Assembly: GCA_030146905.1 (NCBI GenBank)
Contig: JASLAV010000256.1
Span: 1 to 8,149 of the forward strand
Length of the DNA: 8,149 bases
Direction of reading: 5' to 3'
From: Lentzea sp.
GTDB lineage: Bacteria; Actinomycetota; Actinomycetes; Mycobacteriales; Pseudonocardiaceae
Position 1 is the first letter of the stretch, and each line of letters begins with the position of its first letter. The notes below the pieces were generated by a model, which did not search any database, had not been told where the DNA came from, and was given only the letters and a program-made list of their open reading frames with translations. The position numbers were made by a program, and so were the translations under genes. This document shows positions 1 to 6,068 of the stretch, piece by piece.

Positions 1-54
1 AACCGACGCCGGTTTCTGCGCGAACCGGCGCATCCGCTGCTTGAAGCGCGCCAT
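1..54 (-). CDS. Possible 5' end of a gene running off the left edge
   Basis: On the minus strand an ATG at 54 opens a frame that continues to the window edge for 18 codons, starting MARFKQRMRRFAQKP. Nearly every third position is G or C, as in the confirmed genes here, and the peptide is strongly basic. No good Shine-Dalgarno sequence lies in front of the ATG. The fragment is too short to assign to a family. It could equally be chance open frame in high-GC DNA; the plus strand is also open here. Confidence 0.35.
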   Translation of the reverse strand, partial: MARFKQRMRRFAQKPASV

Positions 55-168
55 GAGAGTGGTCACGACGCAGGAACGTACGGCATCGCCTCGGGGTTCC
101 GCAGAGGTCTTGACTGTGAAGGCTCGTTTTGTCCGGATTTAACACCTCATCCGGTACGTTTGCGCAGC
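55..168. other. Short intergenic region downstream of the operon
   Basis: No gene is supported here. The stretch separates the end of the minus-strand carboxylase operon from the possible gene start at the left edge. It is visibly less GC-rich around 110-150. A TTGACT hexamer at 110-115 on the plus strand resembles a -35 box, but no convincing -10 box follows at normal spacing. The one structured element is the inverted repeat at 133-154. Confidence 0.5.
133..154 (-). terminator. Weak inverted repeat, possible operon terminator
   Basis: CCGGAT at 133-138 and ATCCGG at 149-154 form a 6-bp stem around a 10-base loop, 15 bases beyond the stop of the dehydrogenase remnant at the end of the minus-strand operon. 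There is no U-run after it on the minus strand, so it is at best a weak factor-independent terminator. Its position is the main support. Confidence 0.3.
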
Positions 169-648
169 TCAGCGGTCGAAGCCGGTCTCGCGGGAGACCT
201 TCTCCCACAGCTCGGCACCGGCACGGGCCTCGTCGAGGTGGGCGAGGACCGCGTCCAGTGCGAACTTCGTCGCGCTGAACGCCGAGAAGCCGCCGACCGA
301 CATCCGCCCGCCCATGCTGCTCATCTGCACGATGGCGCGCGCGCCATCGTGCATGTGCGGCAGCACCGCCCGGATGAGCGCGGCGGGGCCGAAGACGTGC
401 ACCTCGAAGAGATCGCGCAACTCCTCGTCGGTGGTCTCCTCCACGGCGCCCACGTGCGTGCGGCCCGCATTGTCGACCAGCACGTCGACGCGACCCTCCT
501 CCGCGACGACGTTCGCGACGGTGGTCCTGATGGCCTCGTGGCCGGTCACGTCCAGCCGCACGGGGACGACCTGGCGAGGATGTGCCCTCACCAGGTCGTC
601 GAGCGTCTCCACGCGGCGTGCGACCGCCCGGTGGAGAAACGTGGTCAA
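169..648 (-). pseudogene. Short-chain dehydrogenase/reductase remnant, truncated and internally deleted
   Basis: The 159-residue frame, from a TTG 7 bp after the transporter stop to a TGA, clearly derives from an NAD(P)-dependent short-chain dehydrogenase. It contains RLDVT, VDVLVDNAG, the PAALIRAVLPHM helix and the IVQMSSMGG serine segment. Three things are wrong. The N-terminal TGxxxGxG cofactor-binding segment is absent: the protein begins just before ETLDDL, and upstream is transporter coding sequence. The catalytic YxxxK motif reads FSATK, so the tyrosine is Phe. Straight after SATKFA it jumps to what looks like the family's C-terminal tail (LDEARAGAELWEKVSRETGFD), losing about 90-110 residues in frame. 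The family is usually 250-290 residues. Enzymatic activity is very unlikely; the frame itself has stayed open. It lies last in the carboxylase operon. Confidence 0.75.
326..353. repeat. Perfect 28-bp palindrome inside the dehydrogenase remnant
   Basis: The half-site TGCACGATGGCGCG (326-339) is followed immediately by its exact reverse complement (340-353), with no spacer. On the minus strand it encodes the HDGARAIVQ stretch ahead of the catalytic-serine segment. A gapless palindrome of this length would be rare by chance even in GC-rich DNA. It may be a product of template switching, a cruciform-forming site or a protein-binding site; the sequence alone does not decide. Confidence 0.9.
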
Positions 649-655
649 ACGACCT

Positions 656-1954
656 CTAGGCGTTCACGCGGTGCGTCTCCGGCAGCTTGAGCACCGAGTA
701 CAGCGTCACGAACCCCATCAGGCAGAGGAACGCCGACACCGACATCGACGTCGCCGTCCACCCGAGCAGCGCCGTCATGATGACCGGCGTTCCACCGCTG
801 ACCAGGATCGACGCCAGCTGGTACGCGAGAGAGGCGCCCGAGTACCGCACGTGCGGCTCGAACAGCTCGCCCAGGTACGCCGCGATGGGCCCGTACACGA
901 GAGAGGACGCGAGACCACCGACCGTCGTGGCGACGAACAGCCACAGCAGCGATGCCGTGTCCACCAGCAGGAAGTACGGGAACGCCCACACGATCAGGCC
1001 GATGGAGCCGGCGATGATCAGCGGACGGCGGCCCATGCGGTCGGACAGGTGACCCGCGTAGAGGATCGCCGGGATGCTCACGAGCGACGAGAGCAGGCTG
1101 ACGATCAGCACCGAGTCACGGGACAGGCCCAGCGTGGTCGTGGCGTAGGAGAGAACGCCCGCGATCGACACGTAGAAGATCGCGTTGGAGGCGAACATCA
1201 GGCCGGCGCCCAGCAGGATCGGCTTGCGGTGCGTGCGCAGGGCATCCCTCAGCGGCGCGTGGGGCACGGCGGGTGCGTCGGCGCGGCGCTTCTGCATGTC
1301 ACGGAAGACCGGGCTGTCCTCGACCTTCATCTGGATGAAGAGGACGACGGGGAACAGCAGGGCCGAGGCCAGGAACGGCACGCGCCAGCCCCACGACGCG
1401 AACGCCTCCGCGGACATCGTGGTCGACGCCAGGATGAACGCGACGTTGCCCAGGAACACGCCGATCGGGACACCGGCCTGGCCGAACGTGCCGGCGAACC
1501 CGCGCCGGTTCTCGCCGGCCGACTCGGTGAGCAGCAGGACCACGCCGCCCCACTGGCCGCCGACCGCGATGCCCTGCAGGAAGCGGAGCAGCACGAGCAG
1601 CAGGGGAGCGCCGACGCCGATGCTGCTCGACGTCGGGAGTAAGCCGATCAGGAACGTGGCACCGGCCATCATGGCCAGGCAGATGACGAGGGCGGGCTTG
1701 CGGCCGACCTTGTCACCGACGTGGCCGAAGACCAGACCGCCGATCGGGCGCGCGATGAAGCCCGCCCAGAACGTGCTGAACGACAGCAGCAACCCCACGA
1801 CCGGGGTGGCCTCCGGGAAGAACAGCTTCGGGAACACGAGAGCCGCTGCGGTCGCGTAGATGAAGAAGTCGTACCACTCGATGCTGGAACCAACGAGTCC
1901 GGCTGCCATCAGCCTGCGCAGGCTCTTCTTTTCAGTCGGGGCGACACTGACCAC
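656..1954 (-). CDS. MFS transporter, metabolite:H+ symporter (MHS) type
   Basis: A 432-residue inner-membrane permease with the alternating hydrophobic pattern of 12 membrane helices. MHS-family marks are SIEWYDFF in helix 1 (about residues 24-31), ARPIGG in helix 2, the loop GHVGDKVGRKPAL after helix 2 (77-89) and its repeat GHLSDRMGRRP in the second half (301-311). The C-terminus LPETH is also typical. Known relatives such as ShiA, KgtP and ProP move carboxylates or zwitterions with protons; the substrate here cannot be read from sequence. The GTG start at 1954 is chosen because GAGGAG lies 5-6 bases ahead of it. The carboxylase stop codon is only 9 bp upstream, within the ribosome-site region, so translational coupling is likely. 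Sharing an operon with a carboxylase suggests uptake of the organic acid that the pathway consumes (inference). Length and motifs look intact. Confidence 0.93.
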   Translation of the reverse strand: MVSVAPTEKKSLRRLMAAGLVGSSIEWYDFFIYATAAALVFPKLFFPEATPVVGLLLSFSTFWAGFIARPIGGLVFGHVGDKVGRKPALVICLAMMAGATFLIGLLPTSSSIGVGAPLLLVLLRFLQGIAVGGQWGGVVLLLTESAGENRRGFAGTFGQAGVPIGVFLGNVAFILASTTMSAEAFASWGWRVPFLASALLFPVVLFIQMKVEDSPVFRDMQKRRADAPAVPHAPLRDALRTHRKPILLGAGLMFASNAIFYVSIAGVLSYATTTLGLSRDSVLIVSLLSSLVSIPAILYAGHLSDRMGRRPLIIAGSIGLIVWAFPYFLLVDTASLLWLFVATTVGGLASSLVYGPIAAYLGELFEPHVRYSGASLAYQLASILVSGGTPVIMTALLGWTATSMSVSAFLCLMGFVTLYSVLKLPETHRVNA

Positions 1955-1963
1955 AACTTCTCC

Positions 1964-4900
1964 TCACCAGGTGTCGATGAACGCGCGTTTCTTCCCGGGC
2001 TCGCGGGAAGCTGCGGGGGCCAGCGCCGTGGTGATCCAGCGGCGGGTGTCGGCCGGGTCGATCACGTCGTCGATCTCGAAGACCGAGGCGACGTTGAGCG
2101 CTTTGCCGTGCTCGTAGGCCATGGCGACCATCTGCTCGAAGCGCTGCCGGCGTTCCTGCTCGTCCTGGACGGCTTCGAGCTCTTTCCTGAAGCCGAGCTT
2201 GATGGCGCCTTCGAGGCCCATCGGGCCGAACTCGCCGGTGGGCCAGGAGATCGCGAACTGCGGGACCTTCAGGCTGCCGGCCGCCATGGCCTGCGCCCCG
2301 AGGCCGTACGCCTTGCGGAGCACGACGAGTCCGAAGGGGACGGTGATGTTGGCGCCCGTCACGACCATGCGGGTGAGGTGGCGGACGGTGGCGGTGCGTT
2401 CGGCGTCCGGGCCGACCATGAAGCCGGGCGTGTCGCACAGGGAGACGACGGGGAGGCCGAACGCGTCGGCGAGCTGCAGGAAGCGGGCGCACTTGTCGGC
2501 GGCGTCGGCGTCGATCGCGCCGCCGAGGACGCGGGGGTCGTTGGCGATCAGGGCGATGGGGCGGCCTTCGACGCGCACGAGCGCGGTGACGATGCCCTTG
2601 CCGAAGCCCTCGCGGAGCTCCAGGACGCTGCCGGTGTCGGCGAGGGTGGTGATGACCTCGCGGATGTCGTAGGCGCGGAGGCGGTTCTCGGGGACGGCGT
2701 GGCGGAGGAGGCGCTGGTCCGCGCACGACCAGGTGTGCGCGCCGGGGGATTGTCCGCTGCTGGCCGGCCCGCTGCCGGACGGCCCGGAATTGTCGGTGCT
2801 GTCTGGGAGAATTGAGTTCAGGGGTCCCCCCGGCGGCGCCGACGAAGGCTGCGCACTCGTGTGGGGGACGCCCGCGGGAGCCTGGAAGTACGAGAGGTAC
2901 TTGCGCGCGACGGCCACGGCCTCTTCCTCGGTGGCGACCACGATGTCCACCACGCCGTTGGGCACCTGCACGTCCAGCGGGCCGATGTCCTCCGGCCGGA
3001 ACACGCCCAGCCCGCCGCCCTCGATCATCGCCGGGCCGCCCATGCCGATGTTCGCGCCCTCGACCGCGATGATCACGTCGCACGTGCCCAGCAGCACCGC
3101 GTTGCCCGCGAAGCACCTGCCCGCCACCACGCCGACCAGCGGGACCTGGCCGCTCAACGTGGCGAACGCGTGGAACGAGCCGCAGTCGAGGCCGCTGACC
3201 GCGCTGTGGTCGGTGTCGCCCGGCCGTCCGCCGCCGCCCTCGGCGAACAGCACCACCGGCAGGTCCTCCTGCCGTGCCAGCGCGAACAGCCGGTCTTTCT
3301 TCTGGTGGTTGCGCATGCCCTGGGTTCCGGCGAGCACGGCGTAGTCGTAGGACATCGCCACGACCCGCCGCCCGTTCACGATCCCGATGCCCGCCACCAT
3401 GCCGTCGGCGGGCGTGCGTTCGATCAGCTCGGCCAGCGAGCGGCGCTGCCGTTGCGCGGCGATGGCCAGGCCGCCGTACTCGACGAAGTCGGTGCAGAGG
3501 TCCGCGATGTTCTCGCGTGCGGTCCGGCCGCCCCTGGCATGCCTCTTCGCCGCCGCGTCCGGCCGGTCGAAGTCGTGCCGCGCCAGCACCTCCGCCAGGT
3601 CGGGACGAACGTGCTCCGGGTCCACCGCGACCGAGTCCTCAGCGGACTCACCGGCGCCCGACGCGAGCAGCTGCCCCTCGGCCACCGTGTCGCCCACCGA
3701 CACCAGCACGTCACCGGACACCCTGACGACGTGCTGCATCTTCATCGCCTCCAGCACGACGGAGTCCGGTGAGACGCCGACGACGGTGCCCGCCAGCGGC
3801 GCCCGCATCCCGGAAGCCGGCTCCTCGGTGATGAAGTCGGTCGTCGCGCCCACGACGTCCTGGGCCAGCAGGGTCTTCAGGAACTCCAGGTTCGTGGAGA
3901 CGCCCTCGATCCGGAACTCGCGCAGCGCCCGCCTGGCCCGGTTCAGCGCCACGTCCAGGTCCTCGCCGTGCACCACGACCTTCGCGAGCAGCCCGTCGTA
4001 CCGGGTGCCGACCCGGTAGCCGACATACCCGTGCGTGTCGACGCGGACACCGGGCCCGGCGGGCAGCCCGAACGACGACAGCACACCGCCCGAGGTCTGG
4101 TTCACCCGCACCTGCACGGCGGAACCGCGGTTGGCAGGCGTGTAGTCCACCTCGCCGCCCCACGCCAGCAGCAGCTGCGTGCGCACGAGGTCCACACCGG
4201 ACACCATCTCGGTCACGGTGTGCTCGACCTGCAGCCGCGGGTTGACCTCCAGGAACGCGAACGAGTCGCCGGACACCAGGAACTCCACCGTGCCGACACC
4301 GGTGAGCCCGGCCGCGGAGGCGATGGCCGTCGCGGCCTCGTGCAAGGTCTTGCGCGTCAACGGGTCCAGCAGGGGAGCGGGCGCGATCTCCACGACCTTC
4401 TGGTGCCGCAGCTGCAACGAGCAGTCGCGGTCGCCGATCACCGACGTGCCGACCAGCTGCACCTCGACGTGCCGCGCGGAGGGCATCAGCCGTTCGAGGT
4501 AGACGTCGTCCGAACCGAACGCCGCCAGCGCCTCCGCCCGGCACGCCTCGACCGCGCTGCCGAGGTCCTCCGGCGCGTGGACGGCCCGCATGCCCTTGCC
4601 GCCACCGCCCGCGACCGCCTTCACCATCACGGGGAACTCGCCGGGCGCCGCCTCCAGCACCGGGATCCCCAGCGAGGAGGCCAGCTCCCTGGCTCGCCGC
4701 TTGTCACCGAGCAACTCCAGAACGTCAGCGGAAGGCCCCACGAAGGCCAGCCCGCGGTCTGAACACGCCCGGGCGAACGCCGCGTTCTCCGACAGGAACC
4801 CCCACCCCGGATGCACCGCCTGGCACCCGTCGGCGGCGTCGAGGATCTGGTCGATGTCGAGGTACGGGGAGGCCCCGCGCAGCGCCACGGCCCGGTCGGC

Positions 4901-5023
4901 GAGCGTCACGTGCAACGAGGCGGCATCATCCTCCGCGTACACCGCCACGGTGCGAATGCCCAGGTCAGCGGCTGCGCGCAGCACCCGGACAGCGACCTCA
5001 CCCCTGTTGGCGACGAGCAGCAC
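1964..5023 (-). CDS. Single-chain acyl-CoA carboxylase (biotin carboxylase + biotinyl + carboxyltransferase)
   Basis: A 1019-residue biotin enzyme carrying all activities needed to carboxylate an acyl-CoA with ATP and bicarbonate. The biotin carboxylase domain (1 to about 390) begins LLVANRGEVAVRVLRAA and has the ATP-grasp loop GGGGKGM (139-145), RHQKVVE and EVNPRLQVEHTVTEM (from 259). The biotinyl domain carries EAMKM, with biotin on Lys428. The carboxyltransferase has its N lobe from about 505 (FAEGGGGRPGD, GRCFAGNA, GMGGPAMIEGGGLG) and its C lobe from 765 (GGAIDADAADKCARFLQLADAFGLPVVSLCDTPG, WPTGEFGPMGLEGA). The architecture matches the single-chain long-chain acyl-CoA carboxylases of actinobacteria; the substrate is not predictable. 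The frame is open further upstream, but GTG 5023 is the start: AGGAGG lies 6 bases before it and homology begins there. Oddities are a 50-residue insertion at 715-764, a shortened biotinyl domain and trimmed loops in the carboxylase domain. First gene of the minus-strand operon, with a TetR-type operator on its ribosome site. Confidence 0.93.
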   Translation of the reverse strand: MLLVANRGEVAVRVLRAAADLGIRTVAVYAEDDAASLHVTLADRAVALRGASPYLDIDQILDAADGCQAVHPGWGFLSENAAFARACSDRGLAFVGPSADVLELLGDKRRARELASSLGIPVLEAAPGEFPVMVKAVAGGGGKGMRAVHAPEDLGSAVEACRAEALAAFGSDDVYLERLMPSARHVEVQLVGTSVIGDRDCSLQLRHQKVVEIAPAPLLDPLTRKTLHEAATAIASAAGLTGVGTVEFLVSGDSFAFLEVNPRLQVEHTVTEMVSGVDLVRTQLLLAWGGEVDYTPANRGSAVQVRVNQTSGGVLSSFGLPAGPGVRVDTHGYVGYRVGTRYDGLLAKVVVHGEDLDVALNRARRALREFRIEGVSTNLEFLKTLLAQDVVGATTDFITEEPASGMRAPLAGTVVGVSPDSVVLEAMKMQHVVRVSGDVLVSVGDTVAEGQLLASGAGESAEDSVAVDPEHVRPDLAEVLARHDFDRPDAAAKRHARGGRTARENIADLCTDFVEYGGLAIAAQRQRRSLAELIERTPADGMVAGIGIVNGRRVVAMSYDYAVLAGTQGMRNHQKKDRLFALARQEDLPVVLFAEGGGGRPGDTDHSAVSGLDCGSFHAFATLSGQVPLVGVVAGRCFAGNAVLLGTCDVIIAVEGANIGMGGPAMIEGGGLGVFRPEDIGPLDVQVPNGVVDIVVATEEEAVAVARKYLSYFQAPAGVPHTSAQPSSAPPGGPLNSILPDSTDNSGPSGSGPASSGQSPGAHTWSCADQRLLRHAVPENRLRAYDIREVITTLADTGSVLELREGFGKGIVTALVRVEGRPIALIANDPRVLGGAIDADAADKCARFLQLADAFGLPVVSLCDTPGFMVGPDAERTATVRHLTRMVVTGANITVPFGLVVLRKAYGLGAQAMAAGSLKVPQFAISWPTGEFGPMGLEGAIKLGFRKELEAVQDEQERRQRFEQMVAMAYEHGKALNVASVFEIDDVIDPADTRRWITTALAPAASREPGKKRAFIDTW
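2732..2881 (-). repeat. In-frame low-complexity insertion in the carboxyltransferase region
   Basis: Fifty codons encode a Pro/Ser/Gly-rich, structureless peptide (APAGVPHTSAQPSSAPPGG through SGPASSGQSPGAHT) between KYLSYFQ and WSCADQRLLRH. In the family these two segments are joined by only a few residues. About a fifth of the codons end in A or T (for example TCA, ATT, CCA, AAT, CAA, AGT), several times more than in the flanks, and a local AT-richer patch lies at 2786-2820. An imperfect direct repeat with a 40-bp period (2747-2767 and 2787-2807, about 15 of 21 identical) and 7-bp inverted arms GTCCCCC/GGGGGAC (2824-2830, 2863-2869) lie inside. It looks like non-coding or repeat DNA inserted in frame. 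Whether it recurs in the genome cannot be seen here. Confidence 0.6.
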
Positions 5024-5029
5024 GACGTT

Positions 5030-5035
5030 CCTCCT
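5030..5035 (-). promoter_or_regulatory. Ribosome binding site of the carboxylase gene
   Basis: AGGAGG on the minus strand, 6 bases before GTG 5023. It decides the start within a frame that is open for another 885 bases upstream. Its first two bases fall inside the operator at 5034-5049, so a bound repressor would lie at the ribosome site as well as close to the probable transcription start. Confidence 0.85.
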
Positions 5036-5049
5036 GAGCGACCGCTTAG
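5034..5049. promoter_or_regulatory. Operator O3 for the TetR-family regulator, carboxylase operon
   Basis: CTGAGCG-AC-CGCTTAG is a 7+2+7 palindrome with one mismatched pair. It matches the two sites between the regulator and acyl-CoA dehydrogenase genes, CTAAGCG-TG-CGCTTAG and CTAAGCA-AC-CGCTTAG. The right part, extended to ACCGCTTAGTATG (5041-5053), is identical over 13 bases to 7030-7042. It lies 11 bp upstream of the carboxylase start codon. Repeated, palindromic, promoter-proximal sites next to a TetR gene are the usual sign of its operator; binding itself is inferred. Confidence 0.8.
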
Positions 5050-5053
5050 TATG
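5048..5053 (-). promoter_or_regulatory. Candidate -10 box of the carboxylase operon
   Basis: CATACT on the minus strand abuts and slightly overlaps operator O3. The same CATACT, in the same position relative to the operator, occurs in front of the TetR gene (7037-7042). No clear -35 box is seen 16-18 bp upstream, which is not unusual for actinobacterial promoters. If this is the -10 box, operator binding would block transcription directly. Confidence 0.4.
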
Positions 5054-5099
5054 TGACGGCGGTCGCATGTTGCCATCTGGAGTGAACGGAAGTCCATAC

Positions 5100-5125
5100 G
5101 GAACCGATCGTGGGGTTGAGGCGTC
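5100..5125 (+). promoter_or_regulatory. Candidate ECF-sigma-type promoter for the Spo0M-like gene
   Basis: GGAAC at 5100-5104 and CGTC at 5122-5125 are separated by 17 bases, the element pair and spacing typical of several ECF sigma factor promoters. A second, poorer pair, GGAAC (5129-5133) and CGAT (5151-5154), has the same spacing. From memory, Bacillus subtilis spo0M is partly under the ECF factor SigW, which makes this plausible but does not prove it. Short motifs like these occur by chance. Confidence 0.35.
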
Positions 5126-5133
5126 AACGGAAC

Positions 5134-5178
5134 ACTTCCCCGCAAACGGGCGATCCAGTTGGCAGACTTCCCCGCAAA
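5134..5178. repeat. Exact 13-bp direct repeat, 32-bp period, upstream of the Spo0M-like gene
   Basis: ACTTCCCCGCAAA occurs at 5134-5146 and again at 5166-5178. The 32-bp start-to-start distance is about three helical turns, so both copies face the same side of the DNA, as for tandem activator or repressor sites. It lies 25-70 bp ahead of the Spo0M-like start codon. No known regulator is recognised from the motif. Confidence 0.75.
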
Positions 5179-5203
5179 TCGCGAAGGGCTCCAGGAGGCC
5201 GCA

Positions 5204-5983
5204 GTGGTGTTCAAGAGGATGATGCGCGCGTTCGGCGTGGGCGGGCCGACTGTCGACACGGTGCTCACCAACCCGAACGTCCGGCCGGGCGAGGTGCTGT
5301 CCGGCGAGGTGCGGATCGCCGGCGGTGACCACCCCGCCGAGATCGACCACGTCACGCTCGCGCTGCTCACCCGCGTCGAGGTCGAGAGCGGCGACAACGA
5401 GTACAACACCAACATGGAGTTCCACAAGTTCTCCGTCGGCCAGCGGATCGTCGCCCAGCCGCACCAGAACCTGTCGCTGCCGTTCCAGATCCCCGTGCCG
5501 TTCGAGTGCCCGCTCAACGTCGTCGGCGGCATGCAGCTCGCCGGCATGCAGCTCGGCCTGCGCACGGAGCTGGAGGTCCGCGGCGCCGTCGACCCCGGCG
5601 ACCTCGACCCGATCTGGGTGCACCCGCTGCCGTCGCAGGACGCGGTGCTGCAGGCCTTCGGGCAGATGGGCTTCCGCTTCACCAAGGCCGACAACGAGCG
5701 CGGCCGCATCCACGGCGTGCCGCAGCAGCTGCCGTTCTACCAGGAGATCGAGTTCTACCCGCCGCCGCAGTTCGCCGGTCGCGTCAAGCAGGTCGAGCTG
5801 ACGTTCGTCACCACTCCGGGTGAGCTGCACGTGATCCTCGAGGCCGACAAGCGCGCCGGTCTGCTCCGCGCGGGTGGTGACGCGTACGGTCGTTTCGCCG
5901 TGCCGCACCAGCAGGCGGCCGCCACGGACTGGACCGCGACGATCAACCAGTGGATGAGCCAGGTCAGCGGTAGCCGCTGGTAG
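5204..5983 (+). CDS. spo0M: Spo0M-like sporulation-control / arrestin-fold protein
   Basis: The protein has 259 residues, the normal size for the SpoOM family. It begins VFKRMMRAFGVGGPTVDTVL, matching the family's opening (short basic-hydrophobic stretch, then G-G-P-x-VDT-x-L). It then has an arrestin-like beta-rich body with RPGEVLSGEVRIAGG, IDHVTLALLTRVE, LSLPFQIPVPFECPL, GLRTELEVRGAVDPGDLDPIWVHPLPSQ and PFYQEIEFYPPPQFAGRVKQVELTF. No signal peptide or membrane segment is seen, so it should be cytoplasmic. In Bacillus, Spo0M influences sporulation and cell morphology; the role in actinomycetes is poorly defined. Two in-frame GTG codons (5204 and 5207) follow AGGAGG (5193-5198) at 5 and 8 bases and the sequence does not separate them; a TTG at 5159 has no such support. 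It is divergent from the carboxylase operon and is followed by a small membrane protein gene. It appears intact. Confidence 0.9.
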   Translation: MVFKRMMRAFGVGGPTVDTVLTNPNVRPGEVLSGEVRIAGGDHPAEIDHVTLALLTRVEVESGDNEYNTNMEFHKFSVGQRIVAQPHQNLSLPFQIPVPFECPLNVVGGMQLAGMQLGLRTELEVRGAVDPGDLDPIWVHPLPSQDAVLQAFGQMGFRFTKADNERGRIHGVPQQLPFYQEIEFYPPPQFAGRVKQVELTFVTTPGELHVILEADKRAGLLRAGGDAYGRFAVPHQQAAATDWTATINQWMSQVSGSRW

Positions 5984-6031
5984 TCCTCGCGCTGCGGACC
6001 GCGACGAGTGACGGGATGATTCCCCGCGAGA

Positions 6032-6050
6032 TCCCCGGCCTCACCGGGGA
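6032..6050 (+). terminator. GC-rich hairpin between the Spo0M-like and GlsB-like genes
   Basis: TCCCCGG (6032-6038) and CCGGGGA (6044-6050) make a perfect 7-bp stem around a 5-base loop, 48 bp after the Spo0M-like stop and just before the next ribosome site. There is no U-run, which is common for actinomycete terminators. It may terminate or attenuate read-through, or affect translation of the small gene 5 bp further on. Confidence 0.5.
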
Positions 6051-6068
6051 GTAGCGGAGGAGGCGGTC

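Larger units (their letters stand above)
5024..5203. other. Divergent promoter region between carboxylase operon and Spo0M-like gene
   Basis: No gene is supported in these 180 bp. The left third holds the carboxylase ribosome site, operator O3 and a -10-like box. The right part serves the plus-strand Spo0M-like gene and holds two possible ECF-type promoters, an inverted repeat GTTGA-GGCG-TCAAC (5115-5128), a 13-bp direct repeat with 32-bp spacing (5134-5146, 5166-5178) and the AGGAGG ribosome site at 5193-5198. Confidence 0.7.

Noticed and set aside
110..142. Plus-strand promoter with TTGACT at 110-115
   Set aside because: The only -10-like sequence (GATTTA, 136-141) is 20 bp away, and no plus-strand gene follows.
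314..1642. A 442-codon open frame on the plus strand
   Set aside because: It lies opposite the transporter gene and gives an Arg/His/Gln-rich sequence of no known kind, as expected of an antisense frame in high-GC DNA.
1721..2815. A 364-codon open frame on the plus strand
   Set aside because: It spans the transporter/carboxylase junction in antisense, is unusually rich in Asp, Gly, Ala and Arg, and has no ribosome site or recognisable domain.
2821..2869. Terminator or insertion-sequence end formed by GTCCCCC and GGGGGAC
   Set aside because: The arms are only 7 bp with a 32-base loop, lie inside an open reading frame, and no transposase or target duplication is visible. Kept only as part of the insertion description.
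1932..3116. A 394-codon open frame on the minus strand in another phase of the carboxylase
   Set aside because: It gives an Arg/Pro/His-rich product typical of a shifted frame, while the true frame carries clear carboxyltransferase motifs.
5024..5908. Upstream extension of the carboxylase frame by 295 codons on the minus strand
   Set aside because: It runs antisense through the Spo0M-like gene, has no family resemblance, and the AGGAGG plus GTG at 5023 coincide with the start of biotin carboxylase homology.
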